From Armatimonadota bacterium (GTDB lineage: Bacteria > Armatimonadota > HRBIN16): a DNA stretch of 64,000 bases. Position numbers and translations under genes: made by a program. Under the pieces are notes generated by a model. The model worked only from the letters and a program-made list of their open reading frames with translations, had not been told where the DNA came from and searched no databases. Shown here piece after piece: positions 36,418-46,500 of this stretch (its first letter is position 1; each line of letters begins with the position of its first letter). Where the stretch lies: contig BPGU01000002.1 of the NCBI GenBank assembly GCA_026003195.1, forward strand, positions 1-64,000, read 5' to 3'.

Positions 36418-39400
36418 CTACCGCGCCAGCACCAGCGGAGTCACCGCCTGCGTATGCCGTCCCTCTTCATCCTGCGCCCGTACGCGCACGAGGTATACTC
36501 CAGCGGGCAACGCGCGTCCTTGCCCATCGACTCCACGCCACACCAAGGTATGCGTGCCAGCCTGCCGTGTGCCACCTGCATCCAGTAGCGCCAAGCGCGT
36601 CCCGGATGCGCTCAGCACCTCCACCTGTACCACCGCCATACGGCTCAGGATGAAGTGCACAGCAATGCTGCCCCCTCGCGTTGGCGTTGCCTGCAGAGCC
36701 GCAATGCGCAGGGGCAAGCCGATATCACGCTCCGCCACCAGGGTGAACCTGCGCTCAGTCTCTCCCTCCGCAGGCATGAAGCGATAGTCAGGGGTGGTGC
36801 GCAGGTATCGTCGTGCGCCGGTAGTGCGGTCAATCAGCATCAGGTTCACGTCGCGCGGCAGACGGTTCGCACCTTCCCAATGTAGACTGACCTCCTCACG
36901 TGCCTTGCCGAAGCGCACCACCAGGTCCCATTCCTGACGCCTGCCGAGTCCGCTACGGATATCCACCGCCAGTGGCGAACCCGCACGCTCTACAAATACT
37001 TCCACAGGCTGGCTCTCCGCAGTAGCAGGTGGTGCAGGAGGCGGTGCGACGCCCAACCCACGCCCGTTCGCTGAAACACCGATCATTGCCTCAGATTCTG
37101 AGTCACCTCGGCGTGCTAGCACCGGCAACGACCAGCCTTTACCTGTCATGGACGAACGACCAGCGGAGCGCGTTCCATCGGATGCTCCGGGCAGAAGAAG
37201 GTCACATTCCTGGTGGGCGTATACCCAGTAGCCCTTCCAGGGTTCCAGATAGCCCTGCACGCCGGGCACCACATTGGAATCGTAGATGAACACATAGTGC
37301 CCCGTATACGGGTTCTGAGCGTTCTGCCTCCAGCCCCAGGCGTAGCTTTCCATCCAGCCGGACTGCTGAGCCTGTTCCAGAGGGACGGTAAGAGCACCCA
37401 GACGCACCCTGATCAGGTCCAGGCTCCACTGCACGGTAGAGGGATACGGGCAGGATATCAGATTCCAGCCCCGCTGCAGATGGATGACAGCTGCCTCCGC
37501 AGAGGTCTCTGCAGGGACACGTATCACCATGCTCTGAGGGATTCTTACCCAGTACGCTTTGCCCACCTGTAAGGGCTGCACCTCACTCACATCCAGATAG
37601 CCTGCACCGGGATCCCAGCGTTTCATCGCCAGCCCTGATAGCCCGATGCTGTCCGGGGCAAGTTGCTCGGTGGAAGTGCTTATGCCGAACGTGTTTACGC
37701 CTGCAGGTAGCCACACCTGCGCACTAGGAACGACTCGAAGCGCCACCTTGTTCTGGTCGTTGCTCCTGTCAGACTGGTCGAGCACGCCATTGGCGTCTAC
37801 GATAACCCATACGGTGTAATTGCCCGGCTGCATATTGGCTGGAATGATGACCTCGCTCTCATGGGTAATGGACTGGTTGACTCCCAGTGTCGGGGTGAGA
37901 AACTCGGTGAGCACGCGGTCGGACGTAGATGGAGCATTTGCAGAGCGACTGATCTGCACCCGTGTTCTGGAAGCAGAGGACGGAGCGTCGCCGCGGTTGG
38001 TTATCCGGACACTGATCGTCACCGTCCCACCTGCCATCGCCTTGGGCGAGGAGACGTTTACGTCAACGGGCGACAGGTCGCATTTGTCGATGCGTACAGT
38101 GAACTCCCGCACCTCGCTCCATCCGCTTTCCACGCCCTGCTCGTCTATTGCCTTCGCCCGCCAGCTCCACGGACCCTGCGACAACGGCTGGGCAGAGGGA
38201 ACTGTGTAGGTAGCGTCCGCACCGCTGCTGACAAACTCTGTGACGAATGACCGTGCTTCCGTACCTCTGCTCAGGCGTATGACGAACTTCACTCGTTCGC
38301 CGTTCGGGTCATCGGTTCTGAGCCGGAAGGTCGGCGTCGGGGTGATTACCGCGTTTGGAGCAGGTGCAATCAGGGTAGGCACTGCAGGCGCGCGATTTGT
38401 CGCTACGGTAAAACTCCACGCCTCACTCCATGCACTCTCCGCGCCGCGCTCATCTATTGCCTTTGCCTTCCAGCTCCACTGTCCATCGGCGAGTGGCTGG
38501 TCGGCAGGGGCAGTATACACCACTTCCGCACCGCTATCCACGTAGTCTGTGGTAAAAGTACGAACGTCTGTGCCGTTAGTGACCTGTATCTCCAGCTTCA
38601 CCCGCTCGCTGTCGGGGTCGCTGGCTTTGAGGGTCAGACTTGGCGTGGCGGAGACGGTCGTGCCGCTGGCAGGAGCGACCAGCGTGGGCACAGAGGGTGG
38701 CGTATTCACATTCATAGTGAAGTTTCGCACTGTGCTCCAGTTGCTGATGGCGCCTCTCTCATCGACGGCGCGTGCCCTCCAGCTCCATGTCCCCGCCGTC
38801 AATGCCTGTTCCACAGGAACGGTGACCGTTGCCTCCTCCCCGCTGGCAACAAAACCGGTGGAGAAGGTTCTGGTATCGTCGCCCCTGGTGAGCTGTATCT
38901 CGAACTTCACCCGGTCGCCGTCGATGTCCTCAGTGATGAGTCGGAAGGTAGGAGTAGCAGTATCGGAAATGCTCTGGTTGTGTTCCGGTGCCAGCAGAGT
39001 GGGCGTGCGAGGCGGATGGTTGGATACACTGCCCGTGTAGCGGAAGACAAGCACGCCTGAATCGAGGTTCGCAAGATAAACATAGTTGCCGTCCACCGCC
39101 ACACGAAGTGCAAGGCGCGGTGTATCATGATAACCGACGAGTATCGGATTAAAGGGGTCGGTGACATCTATTACCGCCAGGCCGCCGTCCTCCTCTGCAA
39201 CAAAAGCAAGAGTTCCTGCCACCGCCACACTCCACACGTCGCCGGCGGTGGAGTAGGAACCGACTTCTCGGGGGCGAGCAGGGTCAGAAACATCTACAAT
39301 CCTCAGCCCACCCTGCCCACCAGCAACGTAGGCGTAAGAGCCGGATACATAAACGCCTTTGGCGTGGTGATTGTAAGCACCGATCTCTCTGGGGGTTCTT

Positions 39401-41028
39401 GGGTCGGAAACGTCGATAATGCGCAGACCGCCATTGACGTCGGCAACATAGGCGGTCGTGCCCGAAACGAACACGTCGAACGCCTGGTCCGGTGTATCCA
39501 CAGAACCCAATCGTACCGGCGTGGTGGGGTTGCCGATATCGAAGAGGTGCAATCCCTCATAGCCGTCCGCTACGTATACACGATGACCAGCCATGGCAAT
39601 ACCCACAGCGGAGTTGGGGGTATCGTTGGAGCCGACCACCCTGGGGTTCAGTGGGTTAGAAACATCTATCACTTGCACCCCATGTTCCCAGCTTGCCGCG
39701 TAGACGTAGGGCGCGGACGTGGCGATATTCCATACCCAGTCCACCAGCTTCCGCCTGCTGACCTCGCGGGGAAGCGCTGGGTTGGCGACATCCACCACCT
39801 GTACGCCTGCAACCAACCCTCCAACATAGACGTACGAGCCGGAGACAGCAACACCCATTGCGGAACCCGGCATGAAGTAGCGTCCGGCAATTCGTGGGGT
39901 AACTGGCGAGGTAACATCCAGTATGAGCAAGCCCAGATAGCCGTTCGCCACGTATGCATGGGTGCCTACCGGGTACACACTCCACGCATCGTTTTGCTCT
40001 TCAGCAAACGACGCCGTCTCCCGGATGTTGTTCAGGTCGGAAGCGTCGATGATGCGCACCCCTTTCGCGCCATTTGCCACGTAGACTCGACCAGCAGCAA
40101 TGCTTAACTGCTTGCCAGTGCCCGGCACAACGGCGGCGGCTATCTGACGTGGCTGCTGCGGGTCGGAAACATCAAGCACTACCACCCCATTCGCGCCCGC
40201 GAGGTACGCCCTCGTGCCAGAGACGCTCACCGCTTTCGCATTGAAGTCCGTCATTTTAGGGATATATGCCCCTGCCTTTTGCGGTGCCAGAGGGTTGGAA
40301 ATATCGACGATCTGTAATCCCTCCCCCCATGCTGCTACGTAAGCCAGAGAACCGGCGATAAAGACATCATAGACATAGCTGGAAAAAGAAAGCGAAGAGA
40401 CCAGACGTGGGTTGCGCCTGTCCGAAATATCCAGTACCTGCAGCCCACGTGACCGGCAGGCAAGATAGGCGTAGGAACCCGAAAGAGCGATTTTCTGTAT
40501 TCCACGGTCGCGATTGCCGGTATCGCAATAGCCTACCACTCTCGGCTGTTGGGGGGTGGAAACATCGATCACGTAAAAACCACCAGAGATATCCCCAAGA
40601 TAAACATACGGAGGCGCAGCAGCAACGCGCCATCCGCCCTCCAGTAGCATGAGTCCTCCAGCCCATCGTGGAGACCCGGGCGCAGAAACATCCAGCACCA
40701 CAAGCCCCACTCCGTTAGCGCAGTAGGCATAGCTCCCCTGTACCGCCACATCGTACACCGCCCCACCTGTCATGCCCACCAGCTCCACGTTCCAGCTGTT
40801 CGAACCGGGAGGGGGTTGCCTGGACAGCGGTATACGAGGATGTGTTTCGCGGTAGTGAAGCACGTTCTCCGGGGAAAGCTGTTCTTTCAATCTTGTCAAG
40901 AAGTCACCGGACGGTCGCGGCAGGCTCTGCGCTGCCGTGAACAGAGGCGTCCACAACACGAGAGCAGCCCATGTTGCTATTTGCACCAGCCTGCCATACT
41001 GCTTTGCCACTGATGCAATGCGAGTCAT
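36418..41028 (-). CDS. Giant secreted protein: LVIVD beta-propeller(s), Fn3-like repeats, CARDB, FlgD-like C-terminal Ig domain
   Basis: 1,536 residues. Signal peptide 1-33. Residues about 80-665 hold 14 LVIVD-type repeats of about 41 residues (e.g. AYVAGGQGGLRIVDVSDPAR), enough for two seven-bladed propellers. Then come three Fn3-like repeats near 669, 775 and 876 (each begins APxxPTLxAP and contains W-S-W-[RK]-A-[RK]-A-[IV]-D-E), a CARDB domain near 984-1080 (SPVDVNVSSPKAMAGGTVTI) and a C-terminal FlgD-like Ig domain (VEVLSASGTRLALLDAGG, GVYLVRVRA). It is likely a surface adhesion or matrix protein; enzymatic motifs are absent. AAGGAGG precedes ATG 41028. Confidence 0.9.
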   Translation of the reverse strand: MTRIASVAKQYGRLVQIATWAALVLWTPLFTAAQSLPRPSGDFLTRLKEQLSPENVLHYRETHPRIPLSRQPPPGSNSWNVELVGMTGGAVYDVAVQGSYAYCANGVGLVVLDVSAPGSPRWAGGLMLLEGGWRVAAAPPYVYLGDISGGFYVIDVSTPQQPRVVGYCDTGNRDRGIQKIALSGSYAYLACRSRGLQVLDISDRRNPRLVSSLSFSSYVYDVFIAGSLAYVAAWGEGLQIVDISNPLAPQKAGAYIPKMTDFNAKAVSVSGTRAYLAGANGVVVLDVSDPQQPRQIAAAVVPGTGKQLSIAAGRVYVANGAKGVRIIDASDLNNIRETASFAEEQNDAWSVYPVGTHAYVANGYLGLLILDVTSPVTPRIAGRYFMPGSAMGVAVSGSYVYVGGLVAGVQVVDVANPALPREVSRRKLVDWVWNIATSAPYVYAASWEHGVQVIDVSNPLNPRVVGSNDTPNSAVGIAMAGHRVYVADGYEGLHLFDIGNPTTPVRLGSVDTPDQAFDVFVSGTTAYVADVNGGLRIIDVSDPRTPREIGAYNHHAKGVYVSGSYAYVAGGQGGLRIVDVSDPARPREVGSYSTAGDVWSVAVAGTLAFVAEEDGGLAVIDVTDPFNPILVGYHDTPRLALRVAVDGNYVYLANLDSGVLVFRYTGSVSNHPPRTPTLLAPEHNQSISDTATPTFRLITEDIDGDRVKFEIQLTRGDDTRTFSTGFVASGEEATVTVPVEQALTAGTWSWRARAVDERGAISNWSTVRNFTMNVNTPPSVPTLVAPASGTTVSATPSLTLKASDPDSERVKLEIQVTNGTDVRTFTTDYVDSGAEVVYTAPADQPLADGQWSWKAKAIDERGAESAWSEAWSFTVATNRAPAVPTLIAPAPNAVITPTPTFRLRTDDPNGERVKFVIRLSRGTEARSFVTEFVSSGADATYTVPSAQPLSQGPWSWRAKAIDEQGVESGWSEVREFTVRIDKCDLSPVDVNVSSPKAMAGGTVTISVRITNRGDAPSSASRTRVQISRSANAPSTSDRVLTEFLTPTLGVNQSITHESEVIIPANMQPGNYTVWVIVDANGVLDQSDRSNDQNKVALRVVPSAQVWLPAGVNTFGISTSTEQLAPDSIGLSGLAMKRWDPGAGYLDVSEVQPLQVGKAYWVRIPQSMVIRVPAETSAEAAVIHLQRGWNLISCPYPSTVQWSLDLIRVRLGALTVPLEQAQQSGWMESYAWGWRQNAQNPYTGHYVFIYDSNVVPGVQGYLEPWKGYWVYAHQECDLLLPGASDGTRSAGRSSMTGKGWSLPVLARRGDSESEAMIGVSANGRGLGVAPPPAPPATAESQPVEVFVERAGSPLAVDIRSGLGRRQEWDLVVRFGKAREEVSLHWEGANRLPRDVNLMLIDRTTGARRYLRTTPDYRFMPAEGETERRFTLVAERDIGLPLRIAALQATPTRGGSIAVHFILSRMAVVQVEVLSASGTRLALLDAGGTRQAGTHTLVWRGVDGQGRALPAGVYLVRVRAQDEEGRHTQAVTPLVLAR

Positions 41029-41136
41029 GCCCCTTTCCTCCCTTCCTGATGATGCGGGATAAGTTAGTCATCCCACCTATCTATCACCATGTTAGACATA
41101 GGCGTGATTTCGAAATGTTCCCGCAAGGCGCACCAG

Positions 41137-41166
41137 TTGCATCACCGCTCTTTCATTCGGTATACT
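41137..41166 (+). promoter_or_regulatory. Possible promoter of nadA
   Basis: TATACT at 41161-41166 matches five of six -10 bases. TTGCAT 18 bases upstream is a weak -35 (three of six). It lies in the 230-base gap between the divergent LVIVD and nadA genes, about 95 bases before the nadA ATG. Confidence 0.4.
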
Positions 41167-41258
41167 ATGGACACAAAACACCACAGCGTTTGCTGTGTGC
41201 CAACATCCCCGTCCCGTGCAACCGGGACTGGCGCACAGCAGAGAAAGGATGGCGGAAA

Positions 41259-42395
41259 ATGGTTCAGGCTCCATTGCCACCGGAGTATTCCCAGATTTCC
41301 GATGAGGAAACGCATGAGCGGATTCGCCGGGCGAAACAGTCGCTGGGCGAGCGCGTGGTGATTTTGGGTCACCATTACCAGCGCGACGAGATTATCCAGC
41401 ACGCCGACTACCGCGGCGACAGTTACAAGCTCGCTCGCGATGCCACCAGACACCCTGAAGCGGAGTTCATCGTGTTCTGCGGCGTGCACTTCATGGCGGA
41501 AACCGCCGACATCCTCACCCCCGACTACCAGAAGGTGATTCTGCCCAACATGTCCGCGGGCTGTTCGATGGCGGACATGGCGAACATCTATCAGGTGCGC
41601 GCCTGCTGGCGCGAACTGACCAGCCTGTTTCCAGCAGAGAGCATCACGCCCGTGACCTACATGAACTCCGCCGCCAACCTCAAAGCCTTCTGCGGAGAGC
41701 GCGAGGGCATCGTGTGCACCTCCTCCAACGCCAGAGCCATCCTCACCTGGGCGTTCGGGCGGGCGGAGCGCGTGCTCTTCTTCCCCGACCAGCACCTGGG
41801 GCGCAATACAGGTATCCAGATGGGCATAGACCCCGACACCGAGATGGTAGTGTGGAATCCCGACCTGCCGCTGGGCGGTCATACGGAAGAGGCATTGCGC
41901 CGCGCGAAGCTCATCCTGTGGAAAGGGCACTGTTCGGTGCACATGCGCTTCACCGTCGCGCAGATCGAAGCCGCACGCAAGATGTATCCGGGCATCAAGG
42001 TGGTGGTGCACCCTGAGTGCCGGCGCGAGGTGGTAGAGGCGGCGGACTGCAACGGCTCCACCGAATATATCGTGAAGGTGATTCGCGAATCGCCACCGGG
42101 CAGCAAGTGGGCGGTAGGCACGGAGATTAATCTGGTGCACCGTCTCGCCGCGGAGCATCCCGACCAGTTCATCATGTGCCTGGACCCCATCGTGTGCCCC
42201 TGCTCCACGATGTATCGCATCCATCCCTCCTACCTGTGCTGGGCGATGGAGAACCTGGCGCGGGGCAACGTGGTCAACCAGGTGAAAGTGCCTGAGAACA
42301 TCGCGCACTGGGCGCGTGTCGCGTTAGACCGCATGATCGAGGTCACCGAATCCGCAAAGCGCACCGAAGCGGCGGTAGCCGCGGCTGCCCGATGA
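41259..42395 (+). CDS. nadA: Quinolinate synthase A
   Basis: 378 residues. NadA condenses iminoaspartate with dihydroxyacetone phosphate to quinolinate in NAD synthesis and needs a [4Fe-4S] cluster. The protein has VVILGHHYQRDEI, the cluster Cys blocks PNMSAGCSMADM and CPCSTMYRIHPSYLCWAMEN, CTSSNARAILTW, FFPDQHLGRNTG and VVHPECRREV. The start is ATG 41259, giving the family N-terminus; the frame is open farther upstream but overlaps the divergent gene and lacks similarity. nadB and nadC are not in the window. Confidence 0.95.
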   Translation: MVQAPLPPEYSQISDEETHERIRRAKQSLGERVVILGHHYQRDEIIQHADYRGDSYKLARDATRHPEAEFIVFCGVHFMAETADILTPDYQKVILPNMSAGCSMADMANIYQVRACWRELTSLFPAESITPVTYMNSAANLKAFCGEREGIVCTSSNARAILTWAFGRAERVLFFPDQHLGRNTGIQMGIDPDTEMVVWNPDLPLGGHTEEALRRAKLILWKGHCSVHMRFTVAQIEAARKMYPGIKVVVHPECRREVVEAADCNGSTEYIVKVIRESPPGSKWAVGTEINLVHRLAAEHPDQFIMCLDPIVCPCSTMYRIHPSYLCWAMENLARGNVVNQVKVPENIAHWARVALDRMIEVTESAKRTEAAVAAAAR

Positions 42396-43330
42396 GAGAT
42401 ACTTCGTTCAAAACCTCACCCCCGTCCCCTCTCCTGCGAGGAGAGGGGAGTTGTGCCCCCTTCCCTCGTAGGGAAGGGGGTCAGGAGGTTAGGTCCCACC
42501 TCCTTCTCAACCGCTCTCTCTTTGCACGGGTTTTAGTCTGCGTGTTGTTGCTCTGTATGGTGTTGCCCTTGCCCGCGCAAGTGGAGGCGTTCCGTGTGCG
42601 TATCGTTTTGCTGCCAGCAGGCACGATAGGCATCAGTGTGGACGGCGGCGCGCACTTCACGACCATCGGGCGCGTTACCACCTTGCCCCAGCGCCTGGGC
42701 GATTCCCGGCTCCCCGCACGTACGGCAGTGATTCAGGACAAGGGGTTGTGGGTCATACAGCACAACGAAACTCAGAGCGTCGGGTTGGCAGCAGACGGCG
42801 TGCAATCATCCACCGCCTTACGCACGGACATTCCTGTCGGGTCGGTGCTCTTTCGCGACTTCGGCACAAAGATTTCCGCTCGGCTGATGCTGCAGGAAGG
42901 ACAGGTCGCCTATTCGATGCCTCCGAGCTACCGCTATAAACTGGGTGATGTGTGGGTACTGCAGGTGTTGGCGGAAGACGATGCGAGCGCCCTACCGATA
43001 CGCGAGGCGGTCACCACTGCCCTGCCCAAAGAGTCGCTCGAGGCGGTGCAGCGCAGTATACAACGCGGTGAAAAGGCAAACCTGCCTGTAGTGAACGGCA
43101 CGCTGAATCTGGAAGTGACTGCCCGCTACGCCGAAACGGTAAAGTTTGTCTTCTTCACCGTAGATGGCTACCTCGTCGGAACTTCGAACGTGCTGCCGAC
43201 CATCTTCCGCTGGGACAGCACGCAGGTTGCGGATGGAGAGTACGTGCTAGAGGTACGCGCCATGGATAAGGACGAACGCGAGGTGGCTCTGGTACGCAAG
43301 AGGATACTGGTGCGAAACGGGGCACACTAA
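42392..43330 (+). CDS. Secreted or membrane-anchored protein of unknown function, N-terminus inside a palindromic repeat
   Basis: 312 residues from ATG 42392, which overlaps the nadA stop as ATGA. Codons 7-34 are the translated palindromic repeat at 42411-42493, which happens to be open in this frame. A hydrophobic segment (LFARVLVCVLLLCMVLPLPA) then acts as signal peptide or anchor. The mature part is beta-rich; its end (VKFVFFTVDGYLVGTSNV, WDSTQVADGEYVLEVRAMD) looks like an Ig-type domain for protein or sugar contact. No family was recognised. An alternative start is GTG 42542, without a good binding site. Confidence 0.65.
   Translation: MRDTSFKTSPPSPLLRGEGSCAPFPRREGGQEVRSHLLLNRSLFARVLVCVLLLCMVLPLPAQVEAFRVRIVLLPAGTIGISVDGGAHFTTIGRVTTLPQRLGDSRLPARTAVIQDKGLWVIQHNETQSVGLAADGVQSSTALRTDIPVGSVLFRDFGTKISARLMLQEGQVAYSMPPSYRYKLGDVWVLQVLAEDDASALPIREAVTTALPKESLEAVQRSIQRGEKANLPVVNGTLNLEVTARYAETVKFVFFTVDGYLVGTSNVLPTIFRWDSTQVADGEYVLEVRAMDKDEREVALVRKRILVRNGAH
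42411..42493. repeat. Palindromic repeat element, translated in frame
   Basis: Two hairpins, CCCCTCTCCTGCGAGGAGAG followed by GGG, and CCCCCTTCCCTCGTAGGGAA followed by GGGGG, are flanked by AACCTCACC and GGAGGTTAGGT. It belongs to the family found at 4.75-5.2 and 8.4-8.7 kb. It sits directly after nadA and inside the open frame of the following gene. Confidence 0.9.
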
Positions 43331-43510
43331 AAACGGAGGACAGCAACCCGCGCAGGTGTAACCGGACACATGGCGAAAGTGTAGAAACGTTGAGAACGAT
43401 GAAGACTCTTGCGGAGGCACTGCCCGCATGAGGCGCAAGGTTTCCCTTTACCTCAGGGACATCTGACAGAATATGCAAGAAGCACAGGAGTTCGTCGCGG
43501 AGTAGATAGC

Positions 43511-46500
43511 ATGTTCTCTTCACTACTGATACCACTGATAGGAGCGTTGTGTGTGATGACGAATGGACAGGAACCCGTTGTGGAGTACCTTGCCGACCTG
43601 CAGCACCGCTTCGTATACCTGCAACAGGGATGGGGAGAGCTGGGGGTCAATACCTGTGCACACGCGCCCGGGCAAACACCACTGCCTCTGCGCATCCGCG
43701 ATAAAGAATACAGCAAAGGGCTGGGGCATCACGCTCCGGGCGAAATCCTCATAGACCTCAACGGGGAGTACGAAACCTTCGAAGCGGAAGTGGGCGTGCA
43801 GTGGCAGGGCGGCAACGTGGGCAGCGTGACTTTTCAGGTGTATGTGGACGGCAAAAAGCGTTTTGATAGCGGTGTGATGCATGAGACCGACGCTCCCAAG
43901 CCCGTGCGTGTATCTGTCAAAGGGGCGAACGAGCTGCGCTTGGTGGTTACCGATGCCGGAGACGGCATCACCTGCGACTGCGCCAACTGGGCAGAGGCGC
44001 GTCTGGTGCGTGCCCGCCAACCCTCCAGAAAGCCACAGCAGCCTCTGCGTGTGGACGTTGCTCCCTTTGCGCGGGTGATAACCTCCGACCCCAATCGGAC
44101 GGAGGGCTGTCGCGCCGGACGTATCGAGGAGTATCTCGCTGAAGACATCTTCCTGGAAGAACCCCTGCTCCCCAACCCCGACGGCACGTACACGGTGCCT
44201 GCCTCTGCCGATGGGCAGGGTAGTATCGGTTTGCACTGGCTGGAGAGAAGGCGTCTGACGGAACTGCGTCTGCAGTTCGTCTCCGCACCGCCTCCACCCG
44301 ATTCGGTGCAGCTGCAGGCATGGGTGGGCGAGTCACACTGGCAGGGCAAGTGGGTTCCCCTCCCCGCTTCCGTAGAGCAAGCATCACACGAGTGGATATT
44401 TCGCCCCGACTGGCGTGGCATTTCGGGAACCACCTACGGCGTGCGCAAGGTGCGCTGGGTTTTCGGCTCCATGAAGGAACCTGTCTCCATTCGCCCCATC
44501 CGCGCCTTCACCAGCTCCCGCTGGGATGAAGCGGAACTGACGCTCCGCCTGCAATCTGCAGATGAAGTCTCCATCCGCATCTACAACGGTGAAATCGTAT
44601 ACGGTGAGAACACAACCCACGAAGTACCATGGAATGGAAAAACCCCTCTGCGCCTGCGCGTGCGCTACAGCCGTCCTTCCATGCTCAAGTCGGACCGGTC
44701 GGTGTTGCGCGTCCGTCTTTCGGAGAGCTCCTTTGGCGTAGCGGTAGACGAAGTGCTGGCACATGGCGCAGTGTATGTACCTCATGTGGGTCTGCTGGTC
44801 TCCCGCGACCCCAATCTCACCATCGAGCAGTACCAGAGCAAAATCGCGCGGCGCAAGACGGTTCCGGAGCGCGTTCGCAAGCTCCCCGAACAGACCTTCG
44901 CGCAGGCGATGGAGAAGACGCACCACAAAGTGCAGAACAACGGACCCATGATGCTCTCGCTGGCGTGCGATAACCGCAAGTTTATCGTGGAGCGCGACGG
45001 CACACTGCGCAAAGAGGAGATGCAGATACGTCCCCTGTACGCAGGCGGTCAAGCGCAATGGACGGAGCGACATCTGCACGGCGGCTGGCTGCCTGTGACG
45101 GTCATCACCTGGCGGGATGGCAACGTGACGTATCGCCAGACCAGTTTCGTGGCACCGCTGGATGAGCACCCCGTGCCCGAATCTAACGGGTGGCTGTACA
45201 GGCGTGCCGCCTGCTTCGTGCTCATGGAAGCAGAGAATATCGGTCCAGCACCCGCTACCGCACGGATAGCGCTCTCAGTGCAGCCCGAACCACAAATCCG
45301 TGCCTTTGCCCAGGGCTACCAGATGGTGCATGGGCAGGCGGTTTCGGCGGTCGTGCAAACCGCAAAGGATGGCTGGACAGGAGAAGCACAGGGGAGCGAA
45401 CTGCGTTTCAGTACCTCCGTGCCTGCACATGAGAAGCGAAGCCTCGTGCTGGTGCTTCCTGCGTGGGAGATGTCGCCGGACGAAACGCTCGCCCCTGTTT
45501 CAGCACAGGATGCTCTTGCCGCAACGGAGCGATACTGGCAGGCGGTCATGCGCGAAGCCACGCGCATCGAGATCCCCGACGCAGACCTGCTAAACGTGAT
45601 TCGCGCTTCGCAGGTGCACTGCTTGCTCGCCGCCCGCAACGAGGAGGACGGTAAGCGTGTGGCAGCGTGGATTGCGTCGATGGCATACGGACCTCTGGAA
45701 AGCGAGGCGCATGCGGTCATTCGCGGGATGCTCCTGCTGGGACATCGCGAGTTTGCCCGCCGCGCGCTGGATTTCTTCGTGCATCGCTATCATCCAGCGG
45801 GCTATCTGACCACCGGCTATACGCTCATGGGCACCGGCTGGCACCTGTGGACGCTGGGCGAATACGTTGCACTGACAGGCGATACGGCGTGGATGCGACA
45901 GGTCGCTCCGGCGGTGGAGAACGTCTGCCGATGGATTGTGCGCCAGAGGCAGAAAACGATGAAACGCCTGCCCAACGGCGAGCCTGTGCCTGAATATGGA
46001 CTGATGCCTCCGGGCGTGATAGCAGACTGGAACGCCTACGCCTACTATTTCACACTCAATGGCTATTACTACGCGGGGCTGTACCATGCAGCGCGTGCTC
46101 TTGCCGACATCGGTGCAGCAGGTGCGGATGACCTGCTTCAGGAAGCCCAGCGATTTCGCAGGGACATCCAGAGGGCATACCGACACACGCAGGAGCAGAT
46201 GCCCGTCGTGCCCCTGCAAAACGGTACGTGGGTGCCCGGCTCGCCCTCGCAAGTGCACTGCCCCGCTCCTACCGCGCACCTCTTCCCCGGCGAGGACGCC
46301 AACCGCAGCTGGGCGTATGATGTGGAGGTGGGCGCGCACCAGCTGGTTCCGCAAGGCGTTATCCCGCCCGACACGCGCGAGGTGGAGTGGATGATGGACT
46401 ACCTGGAGGACGTTGCTTTCCTCGAAAGTGGCTGGTTTGACTATCCTGCCGAGCAAAACCGCAAAGACTGGTTCCACCTGGGTGGCTTCTCCAAGGTGCA

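Noticed and set aside
39127-40107. 326-codon open frame on the + strand
   Set aside because: Antisense to the LVIVD repeats; its apparent repetitiveness mirrors the repeats on the other strand.
40971-41258. N-terminal extension of NadA
   Set aside because: It overlaps the divergent LVIVD gene and has no family similarity; ATG 41259 gives the usual start.
43409-43510. Earlier start for the NPCBM protein
   Set aside because: The extra 34 residues precede the signal peptide and have no good binding site; ATG 43511 has GGAG upstream.
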